Source: Flammulina velutipes | Lineage: Eukaryota; Basidiomycota; Agaricomycetes; Agaricales; Physalacriaceae | Assembly (NCBI GenBank): GCA_011800155.1 | Contig: CM022376.1 | Location: 1,922,001 to 1,986,000, forward strand | Length of the DNA: 64,000 nt | Direction: 5' to 3' | Part shown: positions 53,301 through 64,000 of the stretch, piece by piece | Numbering within the stretch: the stretch's first letter is position 1 | Layout of the letters: each line of letters begins with the position of its first letter | Position numbers and translations under genes: made by a program | Notes under the pieces: generated by a model | Database searches by the model: none | The model's input: only the letters and a program-made list of their open reading frames with translations | What the model was told of the DNA's origin: nothing

Positions 53301-53962
53301 CTTTTCCGTTTCGTCCCAAGCGAATCCTTTTTCGTGTAGCGCCATAAAGTGATGCATCAACTTCCTCTCTTCTGGCCAGAGAAATCCCTCGGGATGCAAG
53401 TCGTCGATGATCTTTTTCCTTTCCAGAGTGTATCGTCCCCGTGGCTCGAAGTGTGGCGGGCGCACGGGTAGTACGGGTAAGGTTTCCAGAGGGTTCCCCA
53501 CGATGTTCCTGACTATCCTGAAGTCCTCTGGTAGAGTGGTGGCGACTGGTTTGATCCTGTTCGCGACCTTTTTGTATTTCTTTCCTGCAAACACAGCGAC
53601 CGGCGCTTTCGTATCCAATATCACAGCCATTCCACCCCTTCCATGACTTCGCGCCTTTGGAACTCCCAATGGACGCGATGAGTCGCTTTTGGTCGGGGTA
53701 CAAGTGTCCGCGTAGAGCGCCGCAGCCAGAACGAATGCCTTCTGCGCCAATGTTGCTGCGCCATCCGTCTGTACGGCCTCTTCCAATACTTCCCCTGTAA
53801 ATCCTAAAATAGATATTCCGTATCCTGGTATACTTTCCCAATCTTCGAAGGTTTGTGGTCCTTCCAGAAGCTTTCCGATGTGAGGTGTCCTAGATCCATG
53901 CCGTTCCTGTGTGTAACCGTTATAACAAGCCCTGTTTGTTCGTCTTCTTGCATAATCATCAT
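50367..53962 (-). pseudogene. pol: pol of copy 2, frameshifted
   Basis: Aligned with 33258-36932. After the ATG at 53962 a 2-nt deletion (copy 1 GGCATCGGATC, copy 2 GGCATGGATC near 53900) breaks the frame; from about 53786 the copy 1 frame is open again without ATG. Near the end TTA is TGA, removing the last ~22 residues. RT, RNase H and integrase motifs are all still readable. Confidence 0.85.
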
Positions 53963-56498
53963 TGGTCGTGTGTGTTGGCGCGAGCCGTATGAATATGTGG
54001 TGAGTCCAATTCGTGTTCCCGTGGTGCAGAGAATCTCGGTACGCCTTTCTTATGCGTCGGAATCGCTATTGTCCGTTCCGAGTTAGGGTCCCTGAGAGTA
54101 ATGGTTTGTTTTCCGTCGATGTAGTTCCTGTAACACTTTCGGTAAGTACGCCGAAAGGTCGTCCTAGTAGAATGTCGTAGGCGACTCCTCGTAGAACGTG
54201 GACTTGCAAGAATATCGTAAGGTCGTTTCCGATAGTGAAAGGTACGTTCCGGCAAACCCCCAGTGCAGACTCAACACCTTTGTTGGCAGACTGGACTTGA
54301 ATTCTTGTTGAGGTGTCCAATGGCAGTCCGACGTGCTCCCACACTTCTTCTGACATTGCCACTAGTTGCGCCCCTTCGTCCAAGATTGCTTCCACCTCGT
54401 ACTTGTGATCGATCACCGGAGTGATCGCGCGTAAAGCCAGACTTTCCGCGCCGACGATCACCCCTTGGTCCGCGAGTGATTGATAGAATGCGTCGATCAA
54501 TTCCCCCGCTTCCACGGATTCCAAGTTTTCTTCTGAGAGCGGTTCCTCGTCATCGTCCTCGATGGCGAGCATTCCCGTTTGCGCCACATCTTGTAATATC
54601 CTTCGGTTTGATACCACTTCCTTGATGCGTTTCCTAATCTCCGGTGCTACGGCCAGTAAGTCTTTGTTCGACAAAGTGGACGATCCTCCTAGTATAGTGT
54701 CGAAGACCCTATCGCTAGATTCCTTTTCGTTCAGGCCCGGTCCTAATTGGGTACGATATTGTTGATCGTCGGCCCGAAAAGGGTTCCTTGATCCGATCTG
54801 CGGATTTCCTTTTTGCTGAACCTGTTGTGGCTTAGGTGCTGATGGAGCGGCAGTGACGGTAGGCTTCGTCTGCTGCGCTTGTTTAGGCAAGACGTATCCT
54901 GGTGGAAGGTTCGGTCCGGGCGCTGCATCGTGAGCTGCCTTGGGGTCCACCCCAAATGGAGGTTTCTTCCACGTCGTCTTTGGTATCTCTACTCCTCGAA
55001 ATGCCATTCGTTTGCCTGGCGGCATTGGCGGTCCTTTGTAGTTGTTTCCCGGCCCCGTGTTTTCCTTCTGGTTAAGGTTCAACGTAGCGTTCCAAAACTG
55101 TTCAGGTTGTTCGGTGATAATCTCGTTGCTGAGAAAGGTGGAGGAAGGCGGTATCCTCGATCCTCCTCCCCCTGGTCGAGTCACTTCCAGTAGGAAAGCC
55201 TTCCCTTCTGGTTGTCCCGTTGGTTTGAGATGCGGATTTTTCAGGTTCCACTGCACGATACGGTCGTACAGCGATCCTTCTCCCCTTGGGAAGTCCCTGG
55301 ATCCGTCCCATAACGTGGTCCTTCCACCTGGAGAGATCAAGACTACTTTGTCTTCGACCGCTTTCCGATGTACTGGACAAACGTTCCAGCTCCTGCATTC
55401 GGTTCCTCCGCAGAAACATCTAGGTTGGAACTGATTTCGCCTGGTTGATTCCTCGAACCTTTGCGTACTCGTGGATTTCACGTTTCCGCCATTCGCTTGT
55501 GGGTTCCTTTGTGGTTGTGGTCCTTGAGCGTTACCTGGTCCATTCTTGTTCTGTCCCGTCGATACTCCTTGTAGAGTCAGCGCTTGTAGTACCGCTTGTA
55601 CCACAGCCGCTGGTTCAAATCCTTCGATTTTGACGCTATGTTCTTTTACGCCCGCTTTCTGGTTGGCGATAAACGTAGAGGTGCCAGTGAGACAGAACTC
55701 AGATGCTGATATGAGGTCGGCGAGCTTATGAGGCCTAGTTGGAGGATGGTCTGGGAATTTGATTTCCAAGCGCCTCTTAACCATTCCTTTCAAGGCTTCT
55801 CCCAAGCCGCGCTCGAACAGGCGCGCGAGCTCGGGGTCCGAAACCGCACTCTCTTCCTTGAGAGCTAACCCAATCCTCTCGAATGTCCGCGTATATTCTC
55901 CTAGGGTGTGTAGGTCCTGAGGTGGCGCCAGATGGCGCTGGTCCGATGCGTCCTGTAAGTCCGATAATTCGTATCGTCCTTTCTCCCTTGCTCCTGGGTA
56001 CTTGTTGAGCACCGCCTGTACGAAGGCGTCCCATGTTGCCTTGGTTATGACTCCTAGCACGGATGTCACATCCTTTGCTTCTGGGATACGGCGCCAGTAC
56101 TCTCGTGCTTCTGCTGGTAGATAGTACAGGGCGTACTGGATCCAGTCCGCGTCGTCCTTCTTCCCATGTTCCACACAAAGGTTTTTCACGTCTTCAAGGT
56201 AGTCCATCAGGTCTTTCGGATTTTCCGTAAAGGAGGGGGCACTTTTGTTTCCCCTTCCCGGCATCGTTTTGTTAGACATGTTGGGTGTAGGTGTATTGTT
56301 GGTTGGTGGGTTGGTAGGTGTATTGGTAGGCGCGGGGTTGTCTCCTCGGCCTTGGTTTCTGGCTTGATGCGCCAGGAATGGATTTGTAGGTGGAATTGTT
56401 GTTCCAGGTGGTCTCGCGGTCGTGGGTACCGTGAAGTCGAAGGGTTGTAAGGTGAGGGCAGTAAAGTCGATGTCCAAATCTTCTTGCACCGGAGTCAA
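53959..56498 (-). pseudogene. gag: gag-protease of copy 2, frameshifted near the 3' end
   Basis: Matches copy 1 until near 54133, where one C is missing (GTTACAGG against GTTACCAGG), so the frame ends at 54066 after 810 codons; the original frame continues in a shifted register to 53959. Capsid-like part, Cys/His cluster and LDEGAQ protease motif are intact. As in copy 1, no ATG at the open left end. Confidence 0.85.
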
Positions 56499-56688
56499 CG
56501 GGTTTACTGGCTCTCCTCTGTCCTCGGGGTCTTCGGTTGTACGAACTTTCTTCGCGAATCTGCCGCTGCTCTCTCTCGGCCTCTTTCCTCCAGCCAGAGT
56601 CCGACCCTCGGTTGATTCCTAGACTCCTTTGTCTCGCGACGACAAGGAAAGTGTTCGGAAGAACAAATGGGATCCTTGTTGTAGTATC

Positions 56689-56706
56689 CCCTCGCGGTGG
56701 GCTCCA
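56689..56706 (-). other. primer-binding site, copy 2
   Basis: Same 18 nt as in copy 1, adjacent to the 5' LTR. Confidence 0.65.
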
Positions 56707-56708
56707 GA

Positions 56709-57499
56709 TATAGATCTCTTAACGAGTCTGAGTTCGTTGTGATGTTGAGGGGACTACCCGGTGGATTCCTGCTCTTGTTCTGGCGCACCGAGGTCGCAGA
56801 CCTTGGTAGGTGAAGAAGTCGGGCAGCGAGCTGTCGCAGATGACGGTGGCGCTTCCAAGTACGCGTTCGTCGAAGTACTAACGCGTGCGCGAAAGTATAG
56901 GTTCCAAAAGTCTCTCGACAGTTGCAAGGGGCTTCTGTGTTGATATTGTGGGGTGATAATTATATCTATGTGTTTCTACGACATGCTACAGTATTTATAC
57001 TGTACGCTGTCGGCTTTCTCTTCCGTCTAGTTCTACGCTTAGGCCTCTCGATGCCTGCGTCATGTACCCTGATCGAGCGATCGTGCGACGATCCGGGGTT
57101 TGAGTCCGTGATGTGATTGGCGTTCCGTCGCGTCGAGTCAGACCACCTCGCGATATGACTCTTCGAGGGTGGTAATTCTCTCCGTTCCTGTCGGCTTTGG
57201 CATCCAGATTCCCGAAGGTGCCTGGGCGCCATGCATGGCGCACAGCCTTGGTGTAATCTCTTCCCATCGATCTGGATCTTCTCGTTATCGATTGTTGCAA
57301 TCCATCGATTAGTTCGGTAGCTTCCGTGTTCTGAAACGTCCATGCTTGTGCCGTGTGAAGTGCTGCGCCATATGTTCCTAATGCGGACGCGCCGTGGATG
57401 GCGCGTTCACACGTTCCGACCTATATGGCGCTGGCGCCGTCGTGCGCCACACCCATGTTTAGTATCAGTTCTGCACTCAGCCCAAGTGCAGGCTGTACA
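56709..57499 (-). repeat. 5' LTR of copy 2 (791 bp)
   Basis: Carries A at the diagnostic site (minus strand TTGCAACAATCG), shared with the 3' LTR of copy 1. Preceded in element orientation by TGGG (complement of 57500-57503). Confidence 0.93.
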
Positions 57500-60095
57500 C
57501 CCAAATCCCTGAAAGTCGGACACGTAGGCCAGAGCTTTGGTTTTGACATATTGCACATGTTGGGCCGCACTCAAGAACTCTGCCTTTGGATATTCAAGAC
57601 TATGAACATCCATGGAGTCGATGGGATTGGGTGAGCCATTATGAATCCATTTAATGAAGTCCTGGCCTTCGGGAAAAATAATGCGATCCTCTACGAGAAA
57701 GGTGCGCTGTGGTGCGACACCGTTGATCGTCTTGCCATCATCAGGTTTATATATGACACAGACGCCAGCCTGAACATATTGAAAGCGAGGAATAGACAGT
57801 ATTGGAGGTGCATGGTCTTGAACATTATCAGTACGATGCAGGATTTTATTTTGAAAATTTCAAACCTTCTTGCGATAAGAGAGAATCGATCCAGTCGTAA
57901 ACAAGCTGCATTAGAAGTGACGCCCAATAGTGTGTATTGGCCTCTGTCATGATCATTTGGAATTCGATAGTTCCATCATAACGATTGAATGCGTGACTTT
58001 TGGAGGGACTTTAAGAATCAATGTGAGTAATAATAGACATAGAATAGATGAGACATACTTTTTCTTGTAGGGTACTAGACCCTTGTAAACCTGCTTGAGA
58101 CAGATGTCCTCTCCTTTGTTGAGAGCGGCTAGACCAGGATAACACTTTAAGGTATCGGGATGTGGCATCAAGTGCACTTGTGCAAGATGACAAGTCTTGA
58201 AAGTGCCAGCGCCAAGAATTGCCTCTCGACGGAAGTCAACTTCCAAGTAACAGGCACTAGATATTTTGTGAGTTTCCAAGCTCCATTTAACCTTGTCGGG
58301 ATCGTTCAAAGCCTCTTGAAGAGTTACAATAGGAATAATGGCCAGAGATACATTGGTGAATGAGGTACGAGTCACTGGTAAAAAGATTTAGTAGCAATAT
58401 ACGAAGGAGGAATATGAACTTGCATCGAGTTTCAGCTAAATTTCCGCCACCAGCAATGAGACCGTTTCGGAAAAAGGAACTGGGTGGTGACGACCAAGGA
58501 ATGGATTTCTTGCTGTTCGGTGGTGTTGTTGAGATGGCCAGAGATTCCTGACGAGAATGTTTAGAATGTGAGGTGATTTTGATGAGAAAAAACAAACACT
58601 GCGCTCGCGTTTAGAGGGCTTGGGGGATACTACCACGGGAGTATCGTGCTCGAATGGTGTCAGAGTATGATTATACTGTAATGGCGCCAGAGGTTCTTCA
58701 AAGTCAGAGGGATAGACAACCTCACGGGATTTTTGTCGTTTCTCTCGCTGACAAAAATGAGATAAAGGAAATGAGATCGCGTCAATAATTATACCTCTTG
58801 TTGAGCCTACAAAAGATGTCAGATCAAGAGTATAACCAAATAGGGACGTAAATACCAGCCAAGTTTCCTCTCCCTGCTGGAACTCTGACCACTGATCACT
58901 GTCCACAACAATCCGAAGGCGAACAAATTTGGTGGGACGTTTGAAGATGAAATGCTCTGGATTCTTTTTGTCCCGAACGAGCGCATACTGACGCAGATAT
59001 CCTCTCTGACTATCGCGCACAGTCGGCCCTTCTAAATCTATCCCATTGCCAGTCCTGCTCATCGTAAGACCGAAGTCATGAACTGAAAACTGTGAAGGTC
59101 GCCATGTGAAAGGAATATCACCCTGATACTTCTTCAGAGCAATGAGAGCGTATCTGACAGCGTCACGGACTACCTCCTTGAGTGGAGTATTGCAATCATA
59201 GTCGCGGTTGCTGTTCTCGAGTCTCTGAATAGCAAATGAGATAATGATGAAATGAGATAAATGAATACAGACGTTTAATTCAATGACTTTGTCTGACCCA
59301 AGATCACGATAGCCAATAGCATAAGTAACCCCAATTATCTCTCCACTAGGAGCATAGGCATTCCCTTGTTGGCGACTACGCTCTTCTGCATAAATATCAT
59401 GAGCCGCTGTATATCCAGTAGCACGTAGACGAGTATGGCCGTGAGAATGTCCTGAGGTATTATGCCCTCCGTAGATATTGACGACTGGTCCAGATCCCAT
59501 AGCTGTGACTTGTTCTTGACCATGAATTGGATCTATAATATAAGTGATCAGCCAACTATTCCAAAATAATGTTAGACATACTTTTGCGCTGAGCTTGATT
59601 GACTGAGTGAGCAATGGCTGCAGGATTAGGGCGTAGGGGACCTGGATTAGGACGAGGTGCATGAGGAAGTGGTAGGGGGGGAGGTGGCATGCGAGTATTG
59701 GCCCATGCTGGATCAGGGTATGAGTAAGTCGATGACTGAGGTGCGCTAGCCGGGACAGGACGTCGTTGACTCTGTTCTGCACGTCGTGCAGCTACAAGCA
59801 CAGTATAAATAATGATGATATTATAATTGAATAGGAACATACTATTAGTTGCTCGAGGAGCATAATCCAGCTCATGACAGCTGGTACAGACGATTCGTTG
59901 GCCTCCTTGACCATTACTGTAGATGTAATATTCATCACCAGCAGGAATAGCTGTGGTTTTGCCGCGACATTTACCAGGTCGACGACCACAAGTGATGACG
60001 GTGGTAGCAACTTGGGAAAAGCCAACACCAATAATACCTAGTGTGTCCATGAGAGTAGCAAGAAAAAAGAGACGCACACAAGTCTGATTTTGCAT
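57500..60095 (-). pseudogene. alpha-kinase gene, 5' part (interrupted; C-terminal exons at 41090-41330)
   Basis: Many-exon minus-strand gene. The N-terminus has a Cys-rich module (CGRRPGKCRGK .. VCTSCHELDY), then a Pro-rich region (PPPPLPLPHAPRPNP) and a long linker. The alpha-kinase (atypical, MHCK/EF2K-type) domain starts near 58270 with the nucleotide-binding ILGAGTFKTCHLAQ, continues through an ICLKQVYKG strand, HYWASLLMQLVYDWI and FLVEDRI, and ends in ALAYVSDFQGFG where the retrotransposon begins. The family normally continues with a terminal Gly-rich loop and zinc-binding CN..C; those are found at 41090-41330. Introns of about 45-50 nt lie near 57860, 58050, 58400, 58560, 58830, 59230, 59550 and 59820. 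In its current state the product would lack part of the catalytic core. Confidence 0.85.
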
Positions 60096-60247
60096 ATGCG
60101 TGAACCCGGAACAATCTTAAAATGCCCATATGGGTGATGAATGATTATTGGTGGAAAAAACCTTATTTAATCAGTAGATAAGGGCGGACATGACCGAATG
60201 TCCGGGTGTCTGTTACACAATCTCTTCGACGTTGAGCTCGTAGATAA

Positions 60248-62046
60248 ATGCCAAACCAACATCTCCCTAATCGTAAGTGTATTTATTGACATTGACATGT
60301 ACTGAATAATAGATAGCTCCACTTGAGGATATAGCCCCAACCATTGTTCGACTGTGGGATAGACAGCTATCTGATACTGTTATTCTTGAACGCCTGAAGA
60401 AGAGACACTTTGATACTACAAAGTATGGGCTAGGGTGTGTTCCTTCTGGCTACGTAGTCATTCTCTGATACTGTTTGACAGGATCGTCAAGTTTCGTCAG
60501 ATACGCGAGAGTCTAGGTTTGTTAACGGCAAGAAAGACAAGTGCGTAGTCTGCGACAAGTACCTGAGCTAGAATCTGACGTAGAGTCACAGAAATGGCAG
60601 TAGAGGAATTATCCCCAACAATGATGACTCTCCGAACAATGTATCCCAAGGCTGGGAGAGGAGAACTTGGTCGGTTGCTTCGTGAAGAATACAAACTACG
60701 CATTCCAAGGTACTTGATTCAATCTGATCTATGCTATCAACTCTGATAATGTCTGAGGCGTATTATTATGCAATGGTGCCATACTTATGAGCCTGACCTG
60801 GTGCGTGGACGTCGACGAGGAAAAATGAGGCGCAGTAGATTTTGGTCGGCTGGTATCAACGATGTCTGGTGTGTCGACCAGCATGACAAGTGGAAGAAAT
60901 ACGGCCTCGCACTTCATACCTGTATTGACCCCTTCAGTGGACATATCAAATGGCTGAAGATATGGTGGACCAACAATAATCCACGACTTATCTTTAGCTA
61001 TTATCTTGAGCGCATACGACTTGATGGATGTAAGTACTTCATCGAGATCTTGTATCTATACTGATTCATTGGCTAGATACCTGCATGGTGACACAAAGTG
61101 ATCCTGGCTCAGAGAACTTCTGCCTGGCGAAAGGACACTCATTTATCCGTCAATCATTGGACTCTTCATTACTTGGCACTCTGCAACATCGTTGGAAGCG
61201 CGACAAAAAGAATATCCCTCCAGAGATCTTGTGGTCGAACTTGCGCCGACGATTTACTCCAGGATTTGAGAATATCTTGATGTTTCCTTCACTCGATGAG
61301 GGCCTTGTACGCTATGACCCTAAGGTCCCTCTGCAATAGTATGTCTATTGAAGTTCATCTCAGATGTCTACTAATAGTACTACCAGTAATGTTTTCAAGT
61401 GGCTCGTCATACCATGGATACAGGCAGAGCTAGATGCGTACGCAGCGAGTGTCAATCGTACAAAAAAACGTCATCAGCCACATAAGGTGACACCACAGGG
61501 AGCGCCGGACGATATTATCGAGTATCCTGAGGAGTATGGGTGCACAGATTTTCGAGTATGTGCAGCGTACTTTTGAGGAGAGGAATCAGTCATTGACCTA
61601 GCCTTTAGATCCTTGTCGACCGTAACGATGAATGCTTGCAGGAGGCTGAGAGACTTTACGCACCTCCTGACCATCATGTCTTCCAGCTGGTATCACCTGA
61701 CTTTGCGCAGTGGGCAGAGATGTATTATGCTGACCTGGGCCGACCAGAGATTACACGGGACTGTATCTGGAATGTCTACATGGCTATGCTTCGACGGTTT
61801 GAGGGTGATCAACGGGTTTTGGACTCTCTTACGATGGAGGGGTTTTATGACGAACAGATAGATCCTTTACAGCAGCAAGTGGAAGCCGAGATTGACGCAG
61901 AGGTTGAATTATTGGATGGGGATGGTCAGGACTACTATATGGGAGGCGTCAATGGAGGACTTGGACCAGAGGATGATGATGATACTGATGCTATAAGGGA
62001 TGCAGATGCAGTAGCAGGCTACGTAGATTTCTCAGACGACGAGTAG
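60248..62046 (+). CDS. integrase-core domain protein (transposase-derived)
   Basis: Eight exons: 60248-60272, 60317-60434, 60482-60540, 60592-60709, 60758-61029, 61077-61338, 61387-61555, 61609-62046; 486 aa, with all junctions in phase. An N-terminal helix-turn-helix-like region (VILERLKKRHFDTTKYGLG .. GELGRLLREEYKLRIPR) is followed by an RNase H-like integrase core: NDVWCVDQHDKWKKYG (first Asp), then TQSDPGSENFCLA (second Asp). The third acidic residue is not certain. The C-terminus has FKWLVIPWIQAELDAY and ends in a very acidic tail. This family is multi-copy in basidiomycetes and thought to derive from integrase-type transposons. No long terminal repeats or inverted repeats were found around it, so it may be domesticated or a remnant. 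Confidence 0.78.
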
Positions 62047-62347
62047 TACTGGACAATGCTATGATGTCATACAACCTCTAATCTCTCTTGGTGCGAAGGT
62101 GCCATGATGTCATCAGTCCACATTCATTTAAATTGTTATTATTATCGTTGAGGAATTATAATTGGTGCAAAAACGCAGTGTTCGAGGTCTTCTACCTACT
62201 TTGGGACAAAGGCAATCAGCCGAACGTGATGGGAACTGAGCATGTCGTTTAGGTCAACCATAGTAAAACGTGTTGATCGGTTCATTTGATGGCATTCGCG
62301 CGCGGGCCGGTCAAGCCGTATGGTCTTTACTTTGACTTTGAACGACT
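62047..62347. other. intergenic
   Basis: Between the integrase-core gene and the left breakpoint of the duplicated glycosyltransferase fragment. No feature recognised. Confidence 0.35.
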
Positions 62348-63542
62348 CATGGGAGTGGCTGGAGAAGTATGAAGAACGCCTACCGCAGCACGACCTTAGT
62401 ATACCGCTTCCCGACGGACCTACTGCGCGGTACTTGCGATTTCAAAACCAAGCACAAAACTTGGGCTGGAATAACGTGCTCACGGAACTGTGAATCTTCT
62501 TTGTTTTTACCTATACTGTCGATCTCAACTTCTTGACAGATTGATGAACGCTCATCTAGCCGACGAATCACGACGGGGTTTCGTATTCCCCTACTTTGAA
62601 TGGGAGGCCAAACATTACCCTTGGAAGTTTCACCACGACGAATTGGCGGACAGACAATGGCCTCCTCATACGCCACTCAGCGCACTCTTGTCCGGGCCTG
62701 TCGCAGGTGGATCTTGGGATTGGGACGACGACACACCGCGCTCCATCTCTAACGAATGGTTCGACGTTGTCTGCCCTCCTTCTGAACGACGATACGTTAA
62801 CAGCTCAGACGTCAAACAAGGCATCGAGTGGGCAGAAGGGAACGTTATTTTCGACAAATGGGCCAAGACGTTGCGCGACATGCCAGACCGATGTGTCGAA
62901 ATCCTACCTTCTCCCGAAGACAGATTCCCACAAACGTTCGACCTCTGGCTCTGGGAAAATTCCAGGCTACTCTCCATCTGGGACAGCTTCTCCAAATCGC
63001 CTGTCTCTCGACAAAAGTTGGCCACAGTACGTACGATCGCGTGCTCGCCATGCATATTCGGCGAGGCGACTACGGGGGTGCATGCAAGCACTTTGCGACG
63101 TGGAGCTCGACTTTCTATGGCTGGAATCAGCTTGATTTTCTTCCTGATGCTTTTACGCCTCCGCCAGGCAGCTCATGGGGCGAGAATACCCCGGATAACA
63201 AGTACAAGGGTGTAACGGACGTCATGTATCTCTTGACGAATGAGAAGGGGGAATGGCTAGATCAGCTTCTAGTGACGTTGAAGATGGACGGGTGGTCGAC
63301 GATTAGGACGAGTAGGGATTTGCTGTTGGAGACGATAGAGCAGAAAGAGGTCGCTATGGCTATTGATATGGAGATTGCAAGGCGAGCGGCCGTGTTTGTC
63401 GGTAATGGGGTATGTTGCTTCCTTTCTCTCTCTGAACTCCGAGTCCGCTCACAATGCTCTTCAGTGGTCATCTTTCACCAGTAGCATCGTGCATTGGCGG
63501 CTAGTGGACGGTAAGGATCCATCGAGTATACGGTTTTATTGA
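62348..63542 (+). pseudogene. truncated copy of the fucosyltransferase-like gene at 1447-2992
   Basis: Strongly similar to the minus-strand gene at the other end of the window. Similarity starts at CATGGGAGTGGCTG within the first exon, so the start codon and membrane anchor are missing, and ends at the stop codon. Both introns are retained, so it came from DNA, not from mRNA. Two internal deletions against the parent: about 82 bp net just before KVGHSTYDR, which shifts the frame, and 72 bp after NTPDN, in frame, which removes YMRRCLPDIN. The HIRRGDY motif survives in a shifted frame. Confidence 0.88.
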
Positions 63543-64000
63543 AGATTAGGTACTATTCTATGAGGGTGTTCACGCTATCGAGAAGGCGAGGTACTACTGA
63601 ACTGAACCAGCTTTGGAACTCGTTTAATAACATATTATCTGCCAAAGCTTTGCCATCTTGCAACCGTGGCGCAGACAATCAAGGAATTGAAGTCATTTGG
63701 CTACATACTGCTTACACCAACAACATCAGCGAGCTAGAACTTCCAAGCGTAACTAGACCAAATGGATAATTCAAGGAAAAAGAATATTGGGACAGACGGA
63801 CAAGGAATGTAGTGGTTGCCTCGGCGCATTATTGGGAAAGGGAAAAGGCGGGGAGTAGAACCATCTGAATGGAGGGTATAGAGAGCTCGACAAGACAAAC
63901 AGAGAGATAGGCGTAGCAAACAAGGATGGTCATCACCAGTTCAAGCGAAAACGATGAGTTCGATGGGAGGCGCCGGTGGCGGATGATGATGGCAATCTTC
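63543..64000. other. right edge, nothing recognised
   Basis: Sequence beyond the pseudogene; similarity to the parent locus ends at the stop codon. An open frame 63539-63769 has no support from domains. One CGTGGCGCAG word is present. Confidence 0.35.

Larger units (their letters stand above)
46123..57499 (-). mobile_element. Ty3-type LTR retrotransposon, copy 2 (11,377 bp, inverted)
   Basis: Same structure as copy 1 in opposite orientation, nearly identical throughout. In element orientation TGGG precedes its 5' LTR and CCGA follows its 3' LTR. Unlike copy 1, its gag has a 1-nt deletion near the end and its pol has a 2-nt deletion near the start and an early stop, so it cannot make the full proteins. 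The antisense genes A and B are open here. Confidence 0.93.

Noticed and set aside
861..63750. Weak resemblance between 861-900 and 63665-63720, near the two ends of the window
   Set aside because: Only short scattered matches; not enough to claim a repeat shared by the two glycosyltransferase loci.
1..64000. CRISPR arrays, bacterial operons, rRNA genes
   Set aside because: None of the necessary repeat spacing, RNA or operon features was seen; the DNA is clearly eukaryotic and intron-rich.

Overview
The window is nuclear DNA of a basidiomycete fungus, most likely a mushroom-forming Agaricomycete. Genes are split by many short introns (about 43-67 nt, mostly GT-AG). Several encoded families are typical of or expanded in Agaricomycetes: two DUF6535 membrane proteins, a DUF6699 protein, an alpha-kinase, a TET/JBP-like dioxygenase and an integrase-core gene. 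No bacterial, CRISPR or organellar features were seen. All exon coordinates are my own splice models from reading frames and splice sites; none was tested against transcripts.

Layout. 1-21 kb is ordinary gene-dense chromosome: a small hypothetical gene, a GDP-fucose O-fucosyltransferase-like type II membrane protein, a DUF6699 protein, a DUF6535 protein, a Kre6/Skn1-type beta-glucan synthesis protein (GH16), the histone chaperone Rtt106, a 729-bp foldback element, the PLP synthase Pdx1/Snz1 (with a GC-AG intron), an unknown protein and a second DUF6535 paralogue. 21-29 kb is accessory DNA: an unknown 5'-incomplete gene, a 3-kb AT-rich, CpG-starved island with two 677-bp direct repeats, and next to it a TET/JBP-like 2OG-Fe(II) dioxygenase.

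29.7-57.5 kb is dominated by two nearly identical ~11.4-kb Ty3-type LTR retrotransposons in opposite orientation (29720-41089 on +, 46123-57499 on -). Each has gag-protease and pol ORFs joined by an ATGA overlap. Each also has an unusual 3.4-kb module between pol and the 3' LTR, carrying two genes antisense to the element and bounded by two copies of the same polypurine tract. The 5-kb segment between the elements holds a 707-aa unknown gene and two gene fragments.

The central observation is that target-site duplications do not match within each element but match between them: CCGA at the 5' end of copy 1 and the 3' end of copy 2, TGGG at the 3' end of copy 1 and the 5' end of copy 2. A diagnostic LTR SNP is paired the same way. 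An alpha-kinase gene is cut exactly at TGGG: its 5' part lies at 57500-60095 (-) and its C-terminal exons at 41090-41330 (+). A second gene (NucA/NucB-like nuclease, tentative) is cut at CCGA, with pieces at 45001-46122 (+) and 29340-29719 (-). The simplest explanation is homologous recombination between the two inverted elements, which inverted the segment between them and separated the halves of both genes by about 16 kb.

The right end (60.2-64 kb) has an apparently intact integrase-core gene and a decayed copy of the fucosyltransferase-like gene from the left end, with introns retained and two internal deletions.
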